A DNA stretch of 64,000 bases, taken from Pseudomonas lalkuanensis (GTDB taxonomy: Bacteria > Pseudomonadota > Gammaproteobacteria > Pseudomonadales > Pseudomonadaceae). Where the stretch lies: assembly GCF_008807375.1 (NCBI RefSeq), contig NZ_CP043311.1, forward strand, positions 786,001 to 850,000. The letters run 5' to 3'. The notes under the pieces are model-generated. The model worked only from the letters and a program-made list of their open reading frames with translations, had not been told where the DNA came from and searched no databases. The translations under genes and the position numbers were made by a program. Position 1 is the stretch's first letter. Every line of letters begins with the position of its first letter. Below, one piece after another: positions 7,004 through 15,730 of this stretch.

Positions 7004-9526
7004 ATGAATCCGCTACCCATCGATGCCGTCCTGCCCGACCTGCGGGCCGCCCTGCAATCCCGCGACGAAGCCGTACTGGAAGCGCCGCCCGGCGCCGGCA
7101 AGACCACCCGCGTGCCCCTGGCGTTGCTGGGCGAGCCGTGGCTGGCCGGGCAGAGCATCCTGATGCTGGAGCCGCGTCGCCTGGCTGCCCGCGCCGCAGC
7201 CGAACGCCTGGCCAGCGAACTGGGGGAGGCCGTGGGCGAAACCGTCGGCTACCGCATCCGCCTGGAGTCGAAGGTCGGTCCGCGCACCCGCATCGAGGTG
7301 GTGACGGAGGGCATCCTCGCCCGCCGCTTGCAGGAGGATCCGGCACTGGAAGGCGTGGGTCTGGTGATCTTCGACGAATTTCACGAGCGTAGCCTGGACG
7401 CGGACCTCGCCCTGGCCCTGTGCCTCAATGGCCGAGCGCTGCTGCGCGACGAACCGCCGCTGAAGGTGCTGTTGATGTCCGCCACCCTGGAGGGAGAGCG
7501 CCTGTCGCGCCTGCTGGCGGAGGCGCCCGTGGTGCGCAGCGAAGGCCGCATGTTCCCGGTTGAGCAGCGTTGGAGCCGCCCGAGTCAGGTGGGGGAGGCG
7601 CTCGAACCCAGGGTGGTGCAGACCGTGCTCCAGGCCCTGGCTGACGAACCCGGCAGCTTGCTGGTGTTCCTCCCGGGGCAGGCTGAGATTCGTCGCGTCA
7701 CCGAACAGTTGGCCGAGCGCCTCGATGGCCGGCCCGAGATTCTGCTGTGCCCGCTCCACGGTGAACTGGACCTGGCCGCCCAGCGCGCCGCCATCGAGCC
7801 TGCGCCCGTGGGCAAGCGCAAGGTGGTGCTGGCCACCAACATCGCCGAAACCAGCCTGACCATCGATGGCGTGCGCGTAGTGGTCGATGCCGGCCTGGAG
7901 CGCGTGCCGCGCTTCGACCCGGCCAGCGGCATGACCCGCCTGGACACTCAGCGTATTTCCCGGGCCTCGGCGACCCAGCGCGCCGGCCGGGCCGGGCGCC
8001 TGCAGCCGGGCGCCTGCTACCGGCTCTGGTCCGAGGCCCAGCATGAACAACTGGCGGCCCACGGCAGTGCGGAAATCCTCCAGGCCGATCTCGCCGGCCT
8101 GGCGCTGCAACTGGCTCGTTGGGGCGTTGGCGATCCCAACGAGCTGGCCTGGCTCGATCCGCCCCCCGCCGCCGCCTATGCCCAGGGCCGCGACCTGTTG
8201 CGGCGGCTCGGTGCCCTGGCCGAGGACGGCAGCCTGACCCGCCATGGCCAGGCCATGGCCGAACTGCCGGCTCACCCGCGCATCGCCCACCTGTTGCTGC
8301 GTGGTCAGGCGCTCGGGCTCGGCACCCTGGCCTGCGACCTCGCCGCCCTGTTGGGCGAGCGAGACATCCTGCGTGGCGGCGGGGCCGACCTGCACAGCCG
8401 CCTGGCCCTGTTGGCCGGTGAAGACAAGGCAGCGCGCGGGGCTCGTGGCGGCGTGCAGCGCGCGCGCCAGTTGGCGCGGCAGTTCCGCTCCTACCTGCGT
8501 GGCCCGGCCGGCGAGCCGGTGGCCGACCCGGATCACCCGCGCTGGCTCGGCTGCCTCTTGGCCTTCGCCTACCCGGACCGCGTCGCCCAGCAGCGCCGCG
8601 CGGGCGGTGCCGACTACCGCCTGGCCAACGGCCGCGCGGCGACCTTCGGCGAACCCGACGCACTGATGAAGGAACCCTGGCTGGTGATCGCCGACCTCGG
8701 CAGCCGCCAGGGCCAGCGCGAGGAGCGCATCTATCTCGCTGCCGACCTCGACCCGGCGCTGTTCGACGGTCCCCTGGCCGAACAGGTGAGTCGCCACGAC
8801 CTGCTGGACTGGGACGAGCGTGAAGGCGTGCTGCGTGCCGAGCGGCAGGTGAAAGTGGGTGAGCTGGTGCTGACCCGTGAAGCCCTGGCCGAACTGGATG
8901 ACGAGGCGCGCTCGCGGGCATTGCTTGGCCTGGTTCGACGCAAGGGGCTGGAGCTGTTGCCGTGGAATCCCGAGCTGCGCCAGTGGCAGGCGCGGGTGGC
9001 GCTGCTGCGCCGGTTGGATCTGGCCGACAAGGGCAGCAGCGAATGGCCGGACCTCTCCGACGCGGCCCTGCTGGCCAGCCTGGAAGACTGGCTGCAGCCC
9101 TGGCTGGGCAAGGTCAGCCGCCTCAGCCATTTCGCCAACCTCGACCTCGCCGGCATTCTCCAGGGCTTGCTGCCCTGGCCGCTGCCACAGCGGCTCGACG
9201 AACTGGCGCCGCGCACGCTGGAAGTGCCATCCGGCTCGCGTATCCGCCTCGATTACAGCGACGAGATGCCGGTGCTCGCCGTGCGCCTGCAGGAACTGTT
9301 CGGCCTGGCTGAAACGCCTCGCATCGCTGGTGGCCGTCAGGGCGTCAAGCTGCACCTGCTCTCCCCGGCCCAGCGCCCGGTGCAGGTCACCCAGGACCTG
9401 GCGAGCTTCTGGCGCAATACCTACGCGGATGTGAAGAAGGATCTGAAGGGCCGTTACCCCAAGCACTACTGGCCGGACGATCCGCTGGTGGCCGAGCCGA
9501 CCGCACGGGCCAAGCCGAGGAAGTAG
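7004..9526 (+). CDS. hrpB: ATP-dependent helicase HrpB
   Basis: 840 residues, full length for HrpB (DEAH/RHA superfamily 2). Motif I is PPGAGKTT (about residues 28-35), motif II is FDEFHERS (DEFH variant typical of HrpB), motif III is SAT, and motif VI is QRAGRAGR. The C-terminal ratchet/OB region and the HrpB-specific domain follow, ending with YPKHYWPDDPL. It unwinds nucleic acid with ATP; the cellular target is unclear. The ATG at 7004 follows CTGGAG; a TATACT -10-like box lies at 6976-6981. It is followed by a repeat-like spacer. Confidence 0.96.
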   Translation: MNPLPIDAVLPDLRAALQSRDEAVLEAPPGAGKTTRVPLALLGEPWLAGQSILMLEPRRLAARAAAERLASELGEAVGETVGYRIRLESKVGPRTRIEVVTEGILARRLQEDPALEGVGLVIFDEFHERSLDADLALALCLNGRALLRDEPPLKVLLMSATLEGERLSRLLAEAPVVRSEGRMFPVEQRWSRPSQVGEALEPRVVQTVLQALADEPGSLLVFLPGQAEIRRVTEQLAERLDGRPEILLCPLHGELDLAAQRAAIEPAPVGKRKVVLATNIAETSLTIDGVRVVVDAGLERVPRFDPASGMTRLDTQRISRASATQRAGRAGRLQPGACYRLWSEAQHEQLAAHGSAEILQADLAGLALQLARWGVGDPNELAWLDPPPAAAYAQGRDLLRRLGALAEDGSLTRHGQAMAELPAHPRIAHLLLRGQALGLGTLACDLAALLGERDILRGGGADLHSRLALLAGEDKAARGARGGVQRARQLARQFRSYLRGPAGEPVADPDHPRWLGCLLAFAYPDRVAQQRRAGGADYRLANGRAATFGEPDALMKEPWLVIADLGSRQGQREERIYLAADLDPALFDGPLAEQVSRHDLLDWDEREGVLRAERQVKVGELVLTREALAELDDEARSRALLGLVRRKGLELLPWNPELRQWQARVALLRRLDLADKGSSEWPDLSDAALLASLEDWLQPWLGKVSRLSHFANLDLAGILQGLLPWPLPQRLDELAPRTLEVPSGSRIRLDYSDEMPVLAVRLQELFGLAETPRIAGGRQGVKLHLLSPAQRPVQVTQDLASFWRNTYADVKKDLKGRYPKHYWPDDPLVAEPTARAKPRK

Positions 9527-9558
9527 GAGGGCTGCCTATTACTGGGGCGGGAAACCCG

Positions 9559-9622
9559 TCGTAGGGTGCGCCATGCGCACCGAATGCGATGCGAAATCAG
9601 CCCGTGCGCACGGCGCACCCCG
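9559..9622. repeat. GTAGGGTGCGC-type intergenic repeat
   Basis: Imperfect palindrome with GGGTGCGCCATGCGCACC at one side and GTGCGCACGGCGCACCCC at the other, in the spacer between the convergent hrpB and EEP genes. It belongs to the class of short dispersed repeats common between pseudomonad genes. No coding potential. Confidence 0.45.
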
Positions 9623-9648
9623 CCCGCTCGAAATCGCCCCAACGGGAT

Positions 9649-10734
9649 TCAATGCCCCGAAGGCAGGAAGAAGCGCGCAGTCAGCGGCAGGTGATCGGAG
9701 ATGCGCAGGGTGTCGTCCTGACGCACCCGTGCCTCGATGCGGGTCAGGCTGGGGCTGTGGAAAACGTAGTCCAGGGTGCGGTCAGGCCCCTTCACCCGAG
9801 GGTCGTTGGGGTAGTGGGTGAACCATTGCGCCTGCTGCGCGCCACTGGCCTCCTCCACGCTGGGAATCATCGGGTAGCGGCTCCAGAGCGCCCGCAGTTC
9901 GCTGTCGCGGGAATAACGGCTGCGCTGGAGGGCGGGCAGGCGCTCGTACTGGCCGGGCGGCAACTGGTTGAAGTCCCCGGCCAGGACCCAGGGCAGGCCT
10001 TCGCTCTGCAGCTGGTCGAGCAGGCCGCGGGTCATGGCTATCTGGCGCTTGAGGGTTTCCGGGTCGTCGTCCAGGGCATCCAGGTGCGTGTTGACGGCGG
10101 CCAGGTGCCCGCCGCCGCGAATCGGCAGGTAGCTCACCAGCAGTGCGCGCTTCTTGTCGAACTGACGGCTGAACGGATCGTTTGCTTCCAGAGGCAGTTG
10201 CAAGCGTTCGGCACTTTCGATGCGGAAGCGGCTGAGGGTCGCCAGCTTCAGGCCGACGCTGCCGAGGATATGGGGATCGGGCAAGAAGGCGGCTTTCCAG
10301 TAGAAGGCCTGGCTGGCGCAGGGGTAGACGTCCGCCAGGCGTTCCTGGAGCAGGGCCAACTGGTCCTGGTAGTCGGTGGCGCGGGCGCCTTCGTGCAGTT
10401 CCTGGAGATTGACGACGTCCGGCTGTTCCTCGCGAATCACCCGCACCACCTCGTCCAGGCTGTAAGCCAGGTCTTCCGCTGTAGGGCGTTCGTCCGGGCC
10501 TTCGCCATCGGGCAGGTCGTAATAGAAGACGTAGCGTTTGCCGGCCAGGTACTGGAGGTTCCAGGTCATCACCTTCAGGGCCTGGCCGGGCTGAAGTTGC
10601 GGCGCTTCGGCCTGGCACGCCAGCACGGCGGGTTCGCGCTCTGCAGGATGCCAGGTCAGCGCATAGACAAGGGCCACCAGGCCAACGGCGAGGACCGACA
10701 GGCTGAGCAGGGCGAAACGCAGGACTCGGGGCAT
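9649..10734 (-). CDS. Membrane-anchored endonuclease/exonuclease/phosphatase-family protein
   Basis: 361 residues from the ATG at 10734. An N-terminal hydrophobic helix (about residues 5-28) should anchor it in the inner membrane with the enzyme outside. The EEP (DNase I-like) fold shows its metal and catalytic motifs: MTWNLQYL, NLQELHE, then GDFNQLP and the terminal SDHLPLTA. Members cleave phosphodiester bonds in DNA, RNA, lipids or inositol phosphates; the substrate cannot be inferred. The start is uncertain (other Mets at 10797 and 10773) because no clear Shine-Dalgarno is visible. It diverges from the CDGSH gene. Confidence 0.82.
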   Translation of the reverse strand: MPRVLRFALLSLSVLAVGLVALVYALTWHPAEREPAVLACQAEAPQLQPGQALKVMTWNLQYLAGKRYVFYYDLPDGEGPDERPTAEDLAYSLDEVVRVIREEQPDVVNLQELHEGARATDYQDQLALLQERLADVYPCASQAFYWKAAFLPDPHILGSVGLKLATLSRFRIESAERLQLPLEANDPFSRQFDKKRALLVSYLPIRGGGHLAAVNTHLDALDDDPETLKRQIAMTRGLLDQLQSEGLPWVLAGDFNQLPPGQYERLPALQRSRYSRDSELRALWSRYPMIPSVEEASGAQQAQWFTHYPNDPRVKGPDRTLDYVFHSPSLTRIEARVRQDDTLRISDHLPLTARFFLPSGH

Positions 10735-10822
10735 CGGCAAGGGCAGGCATCTATGCTGGAAGAGGGCGAGCATACCCGAGCCGCCGCCGCGGCCCAAGCC
10801 AGGCGCGCCCGGGAGGAATGCC

Positions 10823-11071
10823 GTGGATAGCGAAGTGCGGATCGCCCAGCGGGGCCCCTTTGAAGTGGAGGTAATGGCCGGCCGGGATTACTTCTGGTGC
10901 CGTTGTGGTCGCAGCCAGCAGCAGCCGTTTTGCGATGGATCTCATAAAGGAACTGGCCTGGCACCTCTCAAATTCCATGCAGATGTCAGCGAAACCCTGT
11001 ATTTCTGTGGCTGCAAACATAGCCATTCGCCACCGCTCTGCGATGGCACCCATAACCAACTGCAAGACTGA
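10823..11071 (+). CDS. CDGSH iron-sulfur domain protein (mitoNEET-like)
   Basis: 82 residues with two CDGSH-type 2Fe-2S motifs: CRCGRSQQQPFCDGSH and CGCKHSHSPPLCDGTH, each with three Cys and one His as ligands. It is a tandem two-cluster form, as found in several bacteria. The likely role is electron transfer, redox sensing or Fe-S handling in the cytoplasm. Start is GTG at 10823 with GGAGGAA just upstream. The next gene begins 13 bases after its stop, on the same strand, but that product is an exported binding protein, so the pairing is not informative. Confidence 0.88.
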   Translation: MDSEVRIAQRGPFEVEVMAGRDYFWCRCGRSQQQPFCDGSHKGTGLAPLKFHADVSETLYFCGCKHSHSPPLCDGTHNQLQD

Positions 11072-11084
11072 TCCGGGAGCCGGC

Positions 11085-11885
11085 ATGCAGCTGGGCGTAG
11101 TCCTCTGGTCAATCCTGGCCTCTGTTTCCAATGCGGGACGCCGCCTCCGGCTGGCAGGCATGCTGCTATTGCCCGGCCTGGTGGTTGCGGACAATTCACC
11201 GCCATTGCGGGTAATGACCGATTTCTGGCCGCCCTTTCGTATCGCCGGTGAAGGGGGGCAACTGCGCGGCCTGGACATGGACCTGCTGGCGGAACTGGAG
11301 CGCCGCACCGGCCTGCGCTTCGACGTGCAGCGGGCGCCCTGGTCGCGGGGACTCGCCGCATTGAAGCGGGGCTCGGCCGACCTGATGACGGGCCTTGCCC
11401 GGACCCCCGAGCGCGAACGCTACATCGACTTCCTGGAGCGCCCTTATTTCACCTGCGCGCCACGCTTCTACAGCCTGCCGGCGCTGGCCCACAAGGTCAG
11501 CGGCTATTCGCAGCTGGGCCAGTACGACATCGGTTTCGTGCGGGGCTCGGCCTACTTCGAACCCTTCGATTCTGATCAGGACTTGCGCAAGGTCGGGGTC
11601 GGCAATGAAGGGCAGTTGCTGGACATGCTGCGCTACAAGCGCTTGCCACTGGTGATCGGCACCGATTGCCAGGTGGACTATGAGCTGCTGCGCGACCCGA
11701 CGCTCGCCGGGCGCATAGTCAAGCTGGCCTATCGGCCGCCGGCGCGTACCGAACTCTTCCTCGGCTTCACGCGCCAGCGGCCCCTGCAGGCTCAGCGCCA
11801 GGCTATCGCCCAGGCGCTGGAGCAGATGATCGATGAAGGCTGGGTGCTGGATGCCGCGCGGCGCTACAGCCCCCGTGCTCAGTGA
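11085..11885 (+). CDS. Periplasmic amino-acid-type solute-binding protein (SBP_bac_3)
   Basis: 266 residues from the ATG at 11085; an alternative start at 11160 would give a more compact signal peptide (MLLLPGLVVA before DNSPPLRV). The mature part matches family 3 binding proteins: VMTDFWPPFRI strand, LDMDLLAELERRTGLRFD, the KRGSADLMTGLARTPER loop and a C-terminal helix. There are no permease or ATPase genes beside it, so it is an orphan sensor or donor whose ligand is unknown. Its stop overlaps the stop of the convergent VOC gene by seven bases. Confidence 0.8.
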   Translation: MQLGVVLWSILASVSNAGRRLRLAGMLLLPGLVVADNSPPLRVMTDFWPPFRIAGEGGQLRGLDMDLLAELERRTGLRFDVQRAPWSRGLAALKRGSADLMTGLARTPERERYIDFLERPYFTCAPRFYSLPALAHKVSGYSQLGQYDIGFVRGSAYFEPFDSDQDLRKVGVGNEGQLLDMLRYKRLPLVIGTDCQVDYELLRDPTLAGRIVKLAYRPPARTELFLGFTRQRPLQAQRQAIAQALEQMIDEGWVLDAARRYSPRAQ

Positions 11886-12316
11886 GCATGAGGCTCGACG
11901 TACAGCTCGTAACCCGAGTCCAGTTCCATGTCCCAGAAGGCGGCCTCGATCTTGTGGCCATCGAGGTCGCGGACGAAGCAGCCGTAGTAGGGCTCGCCGT
12001 ATTCGGGGCGCGGCCCGGGTTCGCCATCGCCCTTGCCGCCGGCGTCCAGGGCGGCCTCGAAGAAGGCCAGCACCGCCTCCTTGCTGGCGGCGAAGAAACC
12101 GATATGGGTGCCGTTGCCGACACTCGCCGGACGTCCGTCGATGGGGGACTGCACCCAGAACTCCGGGTACTCGCGGCCGTACGCCACGGCGCCCGGGTGC
12201 TCCATGATGCGCTTGCAGCCCAGGGTGGGCAGCACCTTGTCGTAGAAGGCGACGGCGCGCTCGAAGTCGTTGGTGCCCACCGAAATGTGGGACAGGATGC
12301 TGGGGTTGTCAGCCAT
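11879..12316 (-). CDS. VOC / glyoxalase-superfamily protein
   Basis: 145 residues, a single vicinal-oxygen-chelate domain with two beta-alpha-beta-beta-beta repeats: ILSHISVGTNDFERAVAFYD at the start and YYGCFVRDLDGHKIEAAFWD near the end. Potential metal ligands are the first-strand His and the Glu of IEAAFWD. VOC proteins include isomerases, dioxygenases and resistance proteins; nothing specifies the reaction here. It runs tail to tail, overlapping, with the binding-protein gene. Confidence 0.85.
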   Translation of the reverse strand: MADNPSILSHISVGTNDFERAVAFYDKVLPTLGCKRIMEHPGAVAYGREYPEFWVQSPIDGRPASVGNGTHIGFFAASKEAVLAFFEAALDAGGKGDGEPGPRPEYGEPYYGCFVRDLDGHKIEAAFWDMELDSGYELYVEPHAH

Positions 12317-12410
12317 GGAAGATCCTCCTTGAGTGGCCTGGATAGCCTAGCAGCCTGTTGCGGAAGCGGTGGCCAACCCATCCATGGGCTGGTATTCGGT
12401 CGTTACACGG

Positions 12411-13073
12411 TTACTGCTCCGTCGCGCGTTCCGTGACCAGGGTGAACATCCGGTACAGGGCGATGCTGACGAACAGCTGGAAGAAGCTGTTGAAGGTTTC
12501 CAGCACCACGGTGCCCACCGGGTCGGGGTTTTCCCCCAGTTCGCGATAGGCGAACCAGTCCACCAGCCAGATCGGCCCCATCACCAGCAGCACGCAGGCG
12601 AGGATGGTCCAGAAGTGCCCGCGGGTGAGGGCGAAGCTTTCCTTGATCGCGTCCAGCGGAGGCTTGCCTTCCAGGACAAGCAGGTACTCCGCGAAGGCCA
12701 GTTTGATCATCACGTAGACGCCGGGAATGATCAGCATCCAGACCCCGACCATGATCAGCAGCGTGCTGATGGCTGCCAGCACGGCGAAGGCGGGCCAGCG
12801 GAACATTGCCATCTCCAGCACCTGCCTCGGCTTGAGGCGGATGCGATGGCTACGGCTGTCGACGAAGATGATCAGCGCGCCGACGTAGAGCGGGTAGAAC
12901 AGCATGCTGACAATGATCGATGCGCCCTGGGATTTGTCCGCTCCCAGCCAGGCGATCAACCCCTGTTGGGCGATCGCTTCGGTGAGGACGGCCGGCAGGC
13001 AGAGCAGGGCGATTTCGCCGGCATTGCGGGAGAAGAAGAACCAGGAGGCGCGCAGCAGCTCGAACGGATTCAT
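12411..13073 (-). CDS. YciC-like inner-membrane protein
   Basis: 220 residues with about six hydrophobic segments, including LIMVGVWMLIIPGVYVMIKLAFAEYL and a conserved GKPPLDAIKESFALTRGHFW loop, which is the signature of the YciC/UPF0259 family. It is a multi-pass membrane protein of unknown role. Its neighbours (VOC and YbaK-type genes, same strand) do not hint at a pathway. Confidence 0.75.
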   Translation of the reverse strand: MNPFELLRASWFFFSRNAGEIALLCLPAVLTEAIAQQGLIAWLGADKSQGASIIVSMLFYPLYVGALIIFVDSRSHRIRLKPRQVLEMAMFRWPAFAVLAAISTLLIMVGVWMLIIPGVYVMIKLAFAEYLLVLEGKPPLDAIKESFALTRGHFWTILACVLLVMGPIWLVDWFAYRELGENPDPVGTVVLETFNSFFQLFVSIALYRMFTLVTERATEQ

Positions 13074-13148
13074 CGGCGGGCATTCACATCTTGCGGCAGT
13101 TGGTGTTGCGCACTTTAGCCCAAGCCGGGGCCGCCTCCCAAGGGCGCT

Positions 13149-13628
13149 TCACTCGGAACGATAATTCAGCACCCGGTTCGGTAGCCGTGGCAGCAGGCGG
13201 GCGAGGTCGGCGGTGGCCACTTCCAGCGTGCGTTCCGGCGGGCCCGGCGAGTAGATCAGGTAGTCGTGCCGGAAGATCGCCTCGTCGAACACCAGGGCGA
13301 TGTCCTCGGCATGGCCCAGGGGGCAGGCGCACTGGGGCACGCAGCCAGTCAGATCTACCAGTTCCTCGTCGCTGGCAATGCTCGGCCGCGCGCCCAGCAG
13401 TGCCTTGAGTTGTGCCCAGTCGGCCCGGGCGTCTTCCAGGGTCACCAGCATGGCGTAGCCGCCGCCCTTCAGCCGCAGGAACAGGCTCTTGCTCTCCACT
13501 CCGCGCAGGCCGAAGCGCTGGCGCACCGCGTGGGCGGTGGGGTAGTCGAGCACGGCTTCGTGGCTGACCTCCCGATAAGGGATGGCGTGATCGTCGAGCA
13601 GGGCCAGGTTGCGTTCGTGGAGCGACAT
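13149..13628 (-). CDS. YbaK / prolyl-tRNA-synthetase-associated domain protein
   Basis: 159 residues from the ATG at 13628 (MSLHERNLALL). The YbaK/EbsC fold normally deacylates mischarged aminoacyl-tRNA in trans. The conserved basic residue region is LRGVESKSLFLR, and CVPQCACPLGH sits where the family has its G-x-xPP/G loop; FDEAIFRHDYLIYSPG follows. Stand-alone proteins of this type edit Cys- or Ala-tRNA, but the exact specificity cannot be read. The longer upstream frame overlaps the neighbouring binding-protein gene and is rejected. Confidence 0.82.
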   Translation of the reverse strand: MSLHERNLALLDDHAIPYREVSHEAVLDYPTAHAVRQRFGLRGVESKSLFLRLKGGGYAMLVTLEDARADWAQLKALLGARPSIASDEELVDLTGCVPQCACPLGHAEDIALVFDEAIFRHDYLIYSPGPPERTLEVATADLARLLPRLPNRVLNYRSE

Positions 13629-13671
13629 CGGGGTTCCGTGGGACGGGAGACGGGAGCGCCATGATAGTCGT

Positions 13672-14397
13672 TCAAGGGAGGCTGAGATCATCCAGCCCGG
13701 CTTCGCGCAGCACCTGCCGCTCAATGGCCTGCAAGCGCCCTTGCTGTGCCATGTGCTGCAGCACTTCCTCCAGGCGCGGTGCGAGATCGCGATGGCGCGG
13801 GTTCAGGTAGTGGTGCATCGAAAAGCGCTCCAGCACCGGATGCAGGGGCTGGATACCGCGCATGCCGCTCTGGCGCAGCATGCCCATGCCTGAGTAGTAA
13901 TCCTCCACATGCACGTCCACGCGGCCGCCGGCCAGCTTGCGCATGCCATTCTCCACGCCGTTGGAGGGTGACAGGCGCACGCCTTTCAGGCGCAGTTCGA
14001 GGGCCGCCTTGCCGCGTTCGAAGCCCACCAGGTAGGGCTTGAGGCTGGACCAGTCGCGCAGTTGCAGGGGCCGATTGGCAAAGGCCACCGCGTAGGATTC
14101 GAACAATGGGGTGCGGATCAGCAGCAGGTCGCTGCGCTGCTCGGCCAACAGGCTGGCGCGGCACAGCTCGCCGTCGTTCAGGCCGCGCTCGGCATATTGC
14201 AGGGCGCGGGCGGCTGGCGCGGCGCGGGTCTCGATACTGATGCCGAGCTCGCCGTAGGCTTCCACCAGGATGCGCTTGCAGATCTGGACCAGGGGCAGGC
14301 CCTGGTCGGGAAAGGCGCTGAATACCAGGCGCGCCTCGGCATGGCTGGGGGCGGACAGGAGCAGCAGGACAAGCAGGCAGCTTCCATAGGCACGCAT
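13672..14397 (-). CDS. Periplasmic solute-binding protein, SBP_bac_3-like
   Basis: 241 residues with a clear Sec signal peptide (MRAYGSCLLVLLLLSAPSHA, cleavage after the last Ala). The mature protein has the two-lobed family 3 pattern: strand LVFSAFPDQG, YGELGISIETRAAPAARAL, a LNDGELCRASLL loop and a C-terminal lobe with GRVDVHVEDYYSG. No cognate permease is adjacent. Such orphans in pseudomonads may be stress or amino-acid sensors. It is distinct in sequence from the one at 11085. Confidence 0.8.
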   Translation of the reverse strand: MRAYGSCLLVLLLLSAPSHAEARLVFSAFPDQGLPLVQICKRILVEAYGELGISIETRAAPAARALQYAERGLNDGELCRASLLAEQRSDLLLIRTPLFESYAVAFANRPLQLRDWSSLKPYLVGFERGKAALELRLKGVRLSPSNGVENGMRKLAGGRVDVHVEDYYSGMGMLRQSGMRGIQPLHPVLERFSMHHYLNPRHRDLAPRLEEVLQHMAQQGRLQAIERQVLREAGLDDLSLP

Positions 14398-14560
14398 TGC
14401 ACAATCGCCTGGGGCACGGCCTGTGGCTGGAGTGACTGCCAGACGGCGCCGCCTGCCATGGCGGGCGCCTTGCTCCCTGCAACAGACCCGTGCGGTGGGT
14501 CTTGGCGTCTTCCCCGTTCTCGGTGCGCGCGGGGTTAGCTGAAACTATAGACGGCTGCTT

Positions 14561-15133
14561 TCAGGGTGTCGGCCAGTTCGCCAGCAGTTCGCACGTCGAC
14601 AACACCCGGGCGTATTCGCCCTGCAGGTTGGCCATGGCCATGTCGTGCACTTCCTCGGCGCTGCGCGGGCGGCCGGCGAAGTCGGTCTTGGCGAAGGTGT
14701 AGCAGGCGTCCGCCACGACCGTGGTGGCAAAGCCCAGATTACCGGCGCTGCGTGCTGTGGCTTCCACCGAGTTTTCACTGGCTACGCCGACGATCACCAG
14801 CGCATCCAGGCCGCGCACCCGCAGCCAGTGCTCCAGGCCGCTGTTGATGAAGGCATCGGGTACGTTCTTCTCCAGCACCTGCTCGCGCTCCATCGGCATG
14901 AATTCGGGTTGGAAGAGGGCGCCAGGCTGGCCGGGGGCGAATACCGAATGTGCTTCGCGGGAGATATGGCGGATGTGCACCAGCGGCCAGCCGGCGGCGC
15001 GCCAGCGTGCCATCAGGGCGGCCATGTGGCGTTCGGCATCGGGGTTGTTGCGCGGCTTGTCGAGGCCGCGGATGCCCTGCTGTTGATCAATGATCAGCAG
15101 GGCACCGGGAGCGTTCTGCAGGGTCCTATCCAC
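14561..15133 (-). CDS. Isochorismatase-like hydrolase lacking the usual Cys nucleophile
   Basis: 190 residues from a GTG at 15133, chosen because GGGAATGGG precedes it and the fold begins at LLIIDQQQGIR right after; the open frame extends to 15214. The catalytic Asp (IIDQQQG) and Lys (EKNVPDAF) are present. In the third position, where the family has T-D-x-C-V, this protein reads ASENSVEATARSA, with Ser in place of Cys. It therefore belongs to a non-cysteine clade or works differently. The remaining fold (ARSAGNLGFATTVVADAC) is normal. It diverges from the NYN gene. Confidence 0.8.
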   Translation of the reverse strand: MDRTLQNAPGALLIIDQQQGIRGLDKPRNNPDAERHMAALMARWRAAGWPLVHIRHISREAHSVFAPGQPGALFQPEFMPMEREQVLEKNVPDAFINSGLEHWLRVRGLDALVIVGVASENSVEATARSAGNLGFATTVVADACYTFAKTDFAGRPRSAEEVHDMAMANLQGEYARVLSTCELLANWPTP

Positions 15134-15225
15134 TTTCCATTCCCAGAGGCTGGCATACTGGCCGCAATCTACCCTTATATAGTCGCCGCCAGCCAGCAGC
15201 CCCCAGTCAGCCACGAGGATCCGCG

Positions 15226-15705
15226 TTGAAGAAGATCGCAGTATTCGCCGACGTGCAGAACCTCTACTACACGGTGCGTCATACCTACGGCTGCCATTTC
15301 CACTACAGCGCGTTCTGGCAGAGCGTCAGCGCCGAGGGCGATATCGTCGAAGCCAACGCCTATGCCATCGATCGCGGTGACCCGCGCCAGCAACAGTTCC
15401 AGCAGATCCTGCGCAACCTCGGCTTCAACGTGAAGCTCAAGCCCTTCATCCAGCGCAGCGACGGTTCGGCCAAGGGCGACTGGGACGTCGGCATCACCAT
15501 CGACGTACTGGACGCCGCACCTCGCGTGGACCTCATCGTGCTGGCCTCCGGCGACGGCGACTTCGACCTGCTGCTGGAGCGGGTGGCCAAGGCCCATGGG
15601 GTGGAAACCCTGGTCTATGGCGTGCCCGGCCTGACCGCGCAATCGCTGATCCGCGCTGCCAGCCGCTACCAGCCCATCGAAAGCCCCCTGCTGCTACGCA
15701 ACTGA
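15226..15705 (+). CDS. NYN-domain (LabA/PIN-like) protein
   Basis: 159 residues. Start is TTG at 15226, with GAGGA seven bases upstream. It is an NYN/LabA-DUF88 fold, a PIN-like putative RNase: VFADVQNLYY carries the first acidic metal residue, DWDVGITIDVLD the second, and LASGDGDFDLLLERV the third, giving the expected acidic triad. Such proteins process or degrade RNA, but the target is unknown. It is followed after 25 bases by an exonuclease-domain gene on the same strand, which may form an operon. Confidence 0.85.
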   Translation: MKKIAVFADVQNLYYTVRHTYGCHFHYSAFWQSVSAEGDIVEANAYAIDRGDPRQQQFQQILRNLGFNVKLKPFIQRSDGSAKGDWDVGITIDVLDAAPRVDLIVLASGDGDFDLLLERVAKAHGVETLVYGVPGLTAQSLIRAASRYQPIESPLLLRN

Positions 15706-15730
15706 AACCCGCCCCAATCTGGACAATTCC

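Noticed and set aside
7013..9466. 817-residue open frame antisense to hrpB
   Set aside because: hrpB has all helicase motifs; the antisense frame has none and starts from no ribosome site.
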